NCBI RefSeq assembly: GCF_018398425.1
Contig: NZ_JADPMV010000001.1
Span: forward strand, 2,108,001 to 2,172,000
Reading direction: 5' to 3'
DNA from: Pseudomonas lalucatii
GTDB lineage: Bacteria; Pseudomonadota; Gammaproteobacteria; Pseudomonadales; Pseudomonadaceae
DNA: 64,000 nucleotides
The first letter of the stretch is position 1; each line of letters begins with the position of its first letter. This document shows positions 61,160 through 64,000 of the stretch, in pieces. The notes under the pieces are model-generated. The model saw nothing but the letters and a program-made list of their open reading frames with translations. It was not told the DNA's origin and did not search any database. The translations under genes and the position numbers were made by a program.

Positions 61160-62599
61160 ATGCTGCGCAGACTCTCTCTGGCTCTTGCCGTGGCCTCCGC
61201 CGCCAACGGATTGGCCTGGGCCGAACAGGCCCCGCTGTCCCCCAAGACCGACCTGGTCACCGTCTACCAGGAGGCCGCCAGCAACAACGCCGACCTGGCG
61301 GCCGCACGCGCCGACTACCAGGCGCGCCGCGAGGTGGTACCGCAGGCCCGCGCCGGGCTGCTGCCGAACCTCTCGGCCGGCGCCAACCTGAGCGACACCC
61401 GCACCGCCGTCGACTCCCCGTCCATCACCAGCTCACGCAGCGGCACGGTGTACCAGGCCAACCTCAGCCAGCCGCTGTTCCGCGCCGACCGCTGGTTCCA
61501 GCTGCAGGCGGCCGAGGCGATCAGCGAACAGGCCGCCCTGGAACTGTCCGCCACCGAGCAGGCGCTGATCCTGCAGAGCGCCGAGACCTACTTCGCCGTG
61601 CTGCGCGCCCAGGACACCCTGGCCTCGACCAAGGCCGAGGAAGCCGCCTTCAAGCGCCAGCTGGATCAGGCCAACGAGCGCTTCGACGTCGGCCTGTCGG
61701 ACAAGACCGACGTGCTCGAGGCCCAGGCCGGCTTCGACACCGCGCGGGCCAACCGGATCATCGCCGAACGCCAGGTGGAAGACGCCTTCCAGGCCCTGAT
61801 CACCCTGACCAACCGCGAGCACGGTGCCCTCGAGGGCATCGAGCACGGCCTGCCGATCCTCGCGCCGACGCCCAACGACGCCAAGGCCTGGGTCGATACC
61901 GCCAGCGCGCAGAACCTCAATCTGCAGGCCAGCAACTACGCGGTCAGCGCCGCCGAGGAAACCCTGCGCCAGCGCAAGTCCGGCCATGCGCCGACCCTGG
62001 ACGCGGTGGCCAGCTACCAGAAGGGCGACAACGACAGCCTCGGTTTCAGCAACAGCAGCGCCAGCGCCGCCACCTTCAGCGGCGACGTCGAGCAGCGCTC
62101 GATCGGCCTGCAGCTGAACATCCCGCTGTACAGCGGCGGCCTGACCAGCTCCCAGGTGCGCGAGGCCTACCAGCGCCTGACCCAGAGCGAGCAGCTGCGC
62201 GAGAGCCGGCGCCGCCAGGTGGTGCAGGACACCCGCAACCTGCACCGCGCGGTGAACACCGACGTGGAGACCGTGCAGGCGCGCAAGCAGTCGATCATCT
62301 CCAACCAGAGCGCCCTGGAGGCCACCGAGATCGGCTACCAGGTCGGCACCCGCAACATCGTCGACGTGCTCGACGCCCAGCGCCAGCTGTACAACTCGGT
62401 GCGCACCTACAACGATGCGCGCTACGACTACATCCTCAACAACCTGCGCCTCAAGCAGGCCGCCGGCACCCTCAGCCCGGCCGACCTGGAGGCCCTGGGC
62501 GACTTCCTCAAGCCCGACTACGACCCGGATCGCGACTTCCTCCCGCCGGACCTGGCCAAGGCCGCCGAAGCGCAGCTGCGCGGCGCCCAGGACTACTGA
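61160..62599 (+). CDS. TolC-family outer-membrane channel protein
   Basis: ATG 61160 begins a signal peptide (MLRRLSLALAVASAANGLAWA), giving 479 residues. The two-fold TolC repeat is evident: VYQEAASNNADLAAARADY and AEETLRQRKSGHAPTLDAVA, each followed by an outer-membrane strand pair. The QPLFRADRWFQLQAAEA and IPLYSGGLTSSQVREAY segments mark the helical barrel. The C-terminus has VGTRNIVDVLDAQRQLYNS. It serves type I secretion or efflux. The location near thiC matches P. aeruginosa OpmH (PA4974), an inference from recalled synteny. Confidence 0.94.
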   Translation: MLRRLSLALAVASAANGLAWAEQAPLSPKTDLVTVYQEAASNNADLAAARADYQARREVVPQARAGLLPNLSAGANLSDTRTAVDSPSITSSRSGTVYQANLSQPLFRADRWFQLQAAEAISEQAALELSATEQALILQSAETYFAVLRAQDTLASTKAEEAAFKRQLDQANERFDVGLSDKTDVLEAQAGFDTARANRIIAERQVEDAFQALITLTNREHGALEGIEHGLPILAPTPNDAKAWVDTASAQNLNLQASNYAVSAAEETLRQRKSGHAPTLDAVASYQKGDNDSLGFSNSSASAATFSGDVEQRSIGLQLNIPLYSGGLTSSQVREAYQRLTQSEQLRESRRRQVVQDTRNLHRAVNTDVETVQARKQSIISNQSALEATEIGYQVGTRNIVDVLDAQRQLYNSVRTYNDARYDYILNNLRLKQAAGTLSPADLEALGDFLKPDYDPDRDFLPPDLAKAAEAQLRGAQDY

Positions 62600-62608
62600 G
62601 CCGCCGCC

Positions 62609-62642
62609 ATGAAAAAGCCCGACGCGAGTCGGGCTTTTTCAT
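62609..62642. terminator. bidirectional terminator between the TolC-family gene and waaA
   Basis: ATGAAAAAGCCCGAC (62609-62623) pairs with GTCGGGCTTTTTCAT (62628-62642) over GCGA, placing five As and five Ts in the stem ends. It lies between two convergent genes. Confidence 0.9.
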
Positions 62643-62665
62643 GGGCCGCGCAGCGACAAGCGAGC

Positions 62666-63949
62666 CTAGGCGAGCAGGCGCCCCACCCCGGCGAGCAGGC
62701 GCTGCAGCGCCCCCTGGTTGGCCCGCATCACCGCCACCCCGGCCTGGCTCATCCGCTGCGCCCGCTGCGGCTCGCGCCACAGCCCGGCCACCTCTGCGGC
62801 CAGCTGCTCGCCATCGGCGACCTCGCCGAGCGCCCCGGCCTCGCGCAGCTGCGCGGCTATCTCGAGGAAATTGAACAGGTGCGGCCCGCTGAGTACCGGC
62901 TTGCCCAGGGCCGCCGGCTCCAGCAGGTTATGCCCGCCGTTGGCCACCAGGCTGCCGCCGACGAAGGCGCAGTCGGCCAGGGCATAGAGGAACAGCAGCT
63001 CGCCCATGGTGTCGCCGAGCAGCACCTGGTCGGCGGCGTCCGGGGCCTCGCCGCTGGAGCGACGACGGGTGGCGAACCCCTGCCGGCGGCACAGTTCGAA
63101 TACCGCGGCGAAGTGCTCGGGATGGCGCGGCACCAGGAGCAGCAGCGCGTCGGGCTGGTCCGCCAGCAGCCGGCGGTGGGCGGCGAGGACGATCTCGTCC
63201 TCGCCGGCGTGGGTGCTGGCGGCGATCCACAGCGGCCGCCGCTGCGCGCCCCACTGCGCCCGCAGCGCGGCGGCACGCTGCGCCAGCGCCGGGTCGAGGT
63301 GCAGGTCGTACTTGATCGAGCCGGTCACCTCGACGCATTCGGGCCGCGCCCCCAGGTCGCGGAAGCGCTCGGCCTCGGCGGCGGTCTGCACGGCGATCAG
63401 GCTCAACTCGGCGAGCATCGGCGCGGTCAAGCGGGCGAAGCGGGCATAGCCACGGGCCGAGCGTGCGGACAGGCGCGCATTGGCCAGGACCACGGGAATG
63501 CCGCGGCGCGCGCACTGATGGATATGGTTGGGCCACAGCTCGGTTTCCATGATCAGCGCCAGGCGCGGCTGCACCCGCTCGAGGAAGCGCGCGGCGGCCC
63601 AGGGCAGGTCATAGGGCAGGTAGCAATGCTGCACCCGTCCGGCGTACTCCGGCGTACCGAACAACGCGCGGATGCGCTCCGAGCCGGTCGGGGTCATGCA
63701 GGTCACGGTGATCGGCAGCTGCGGGTAACGCTCCAGCAGCTCGCGGATCAACGGCGCGGCGGCGATGCTCTCGCCGAGCGAAACGGCATGCAGCCAGATG
63801 CCGCCGGGCTTCAGCGGCGGCAGCCCGAGGGCGAAGCGCTCGCCGAGACGCCGGGCATAGGCCGGGGCGCGCCAGGCACGGTAGGCCAGGCGCAGGACGA
63901 TAAGGGGCAAGGCCAGGTGCAGCAGCAGGGAATACAGGGGTCGATTCAT
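62666..63949 (-). CDS. waaA: 3-deoxy-D-manno-octulosonic acid transferase WaaA (KdtA)
   Basis: The 427-residue protein begins with a membrane anchor (LYSLLLHLALPLIVLRLAYRAW), then LHAVSLGESIAAAPLIREL with the catalytic Glu, and METELWPNHIHQC. The GT-B donor half has AASTHAGEDEIVLAAHR, LVPRHPEH and GGSLVANGGHNLLEPAALGKPV. It attaches Kdo to lipid IVA in lipopolysaccharide synthesis. The 51 bases beyond its start show nothing further. Confidence 0.97.
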   Translation of the reverse strand: MNRPLYSLLLHLALPLIVLRLAYRAWRAPAYARRLGERFALGLPPLKPGGIWLHAVSLGESIAAAPLIRELLERYPQLPITVTCMTPTGSERIRALFGTPEYAGRVQHCYLPYDLPWAAARFLERVQPRLALIMETELWPNHIHQCARRGIPVVLANARLSARSARGYARFARLTAPMLAELSLIAVQTAAEAERFRDLGARPECVEVTGSIKYDLHLDPALAQRAAALRAQWGAQRRPLWIAASTHAGEDEIVLAAHRRLLADQPDALLLLVPRHPEHFAAVFELCRRQGFATRRRSSGEAPDAADQVLLGDTMGELLFLYALADCAFVGGSLVANGGHNLLEPAALGKPVLSGPHLFNFLEIAAQLREAGALGEVADGEQLAAEVAGLWREPQRAQRMSQAGVAVMRANQGALQRLLAGVGRLLA

Positions 63950-64000
63950 GGGCGCGCAGCTTAGCAGAGCGACCGCCGCCGATCAGCCGATGGCGCGCAG

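Overview
The window is very GC-rich chromosomal DNA from a gammaproteobacterium of the genus Pseudomonas, probably near the P. aeruginosa lineage. The evidence is the product set (FimX, NudF, an Azotobacter/Pseudomonas-type RhdA, HisZ) and a gene order that I recall matching the P. aeruginosa block from ygiQ/dnaB through hfq, orn, fimX, parE/parC and thiC to waaA. Almost all of it is core genome. There is no prophage, integron, CRISPR array, transposase gene or rRNA operon. The only clear mobile DNA is one short non-autonomous element at about 57.57-57.71 kb.

Layout. 1-2 kb: a solute-binding protein cut by the window edge, a small DksA/TraR zinc-finger protein and a lone sugar-type periplasmic binding protein. 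2-10.5 kb: two membrane proteins, an Hsp70-like YegD, the radical-SAM protein YgiQ, a 7TMR-DISM diguanylate cyclase, and a VOC protein followed by a YafY-type regulator. 10.5-17.7 kb (minus): dnaB, then the rpsF-rpsR-DUF2232-rplI ribosomal operon and rnr-rlmB. 17.8-18.2 kb: two identical tRNA-Leu(CAG) genes with promoter and terminator. 18.2-23 kb (minus): a chemoreceptor with a sigma-28-type promoter, then DUF2065-hisZ-purA. 23-33.2 kb (minus): the superoperon nnrD-tsaE-amiB-mutL-miaA-hfq-hflX-hflK-hflC, with tightly overlapping genes at several junctions. 33.2-38.9 kb: queG, orn, a membrane-anchored methyltransferase, rsgA and motA-motB. 38.9-49.3 kb: an HDOD protein, rhdA, psd, a PilZ-like protein, fimX, serB and an AhpA/YtjB-family protein. 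49.4-58.8 kb (minus): nudF-DUF1249, the mobile element, cpdA-yqiA-parE-esterase-retropepsin-parC, and a PqiC-like lipoprotein. 58.8-64 kb: thiC with its TPP riboswitch, a TolC-family channel and waaA.

How the genes work together. Translation and RNA processing dominate: S6, S18, L9, RlmB, RNase R, MiaA, QueG, TsaE, RsgA, Orn and Hfq. Replication, topology and repair are represented by DnaB, ParC, ParE and MutL. Motility and second-messenger signalling recur: MotAB, an MCP, a diguanylate cyclase with intact GGDEF and I-site, FimX with degenerate GGDEF and EAL motifs, a PilZ-like neighbour, the cAMP phosphodiesterase CpdA, and Orn, which degrades the pGpG formed from c-di-GMP.

Novelty. I see no wholly new multi-gene system. 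The best leads are small: the element whose target-site CTAG supplies the stop codon of a DUF1249 gene; a degenerate nucleotide-cyclase-like domain on the AhpA/YtjB protein; the PilZ-like/FimX pair with a palindromic operator candidate; alternative hairpins in the hfq leader; two sigma-28-type promoters; and an orphan terminator between thiC and the TolC-family gene that hints at an unannotated small transcript. No gene-free stretch exceeds 300 bases except 60735-61159, which holds the thiC riboswitch and leader, that orphan terminator and the upstream region of the TolC-family gene.
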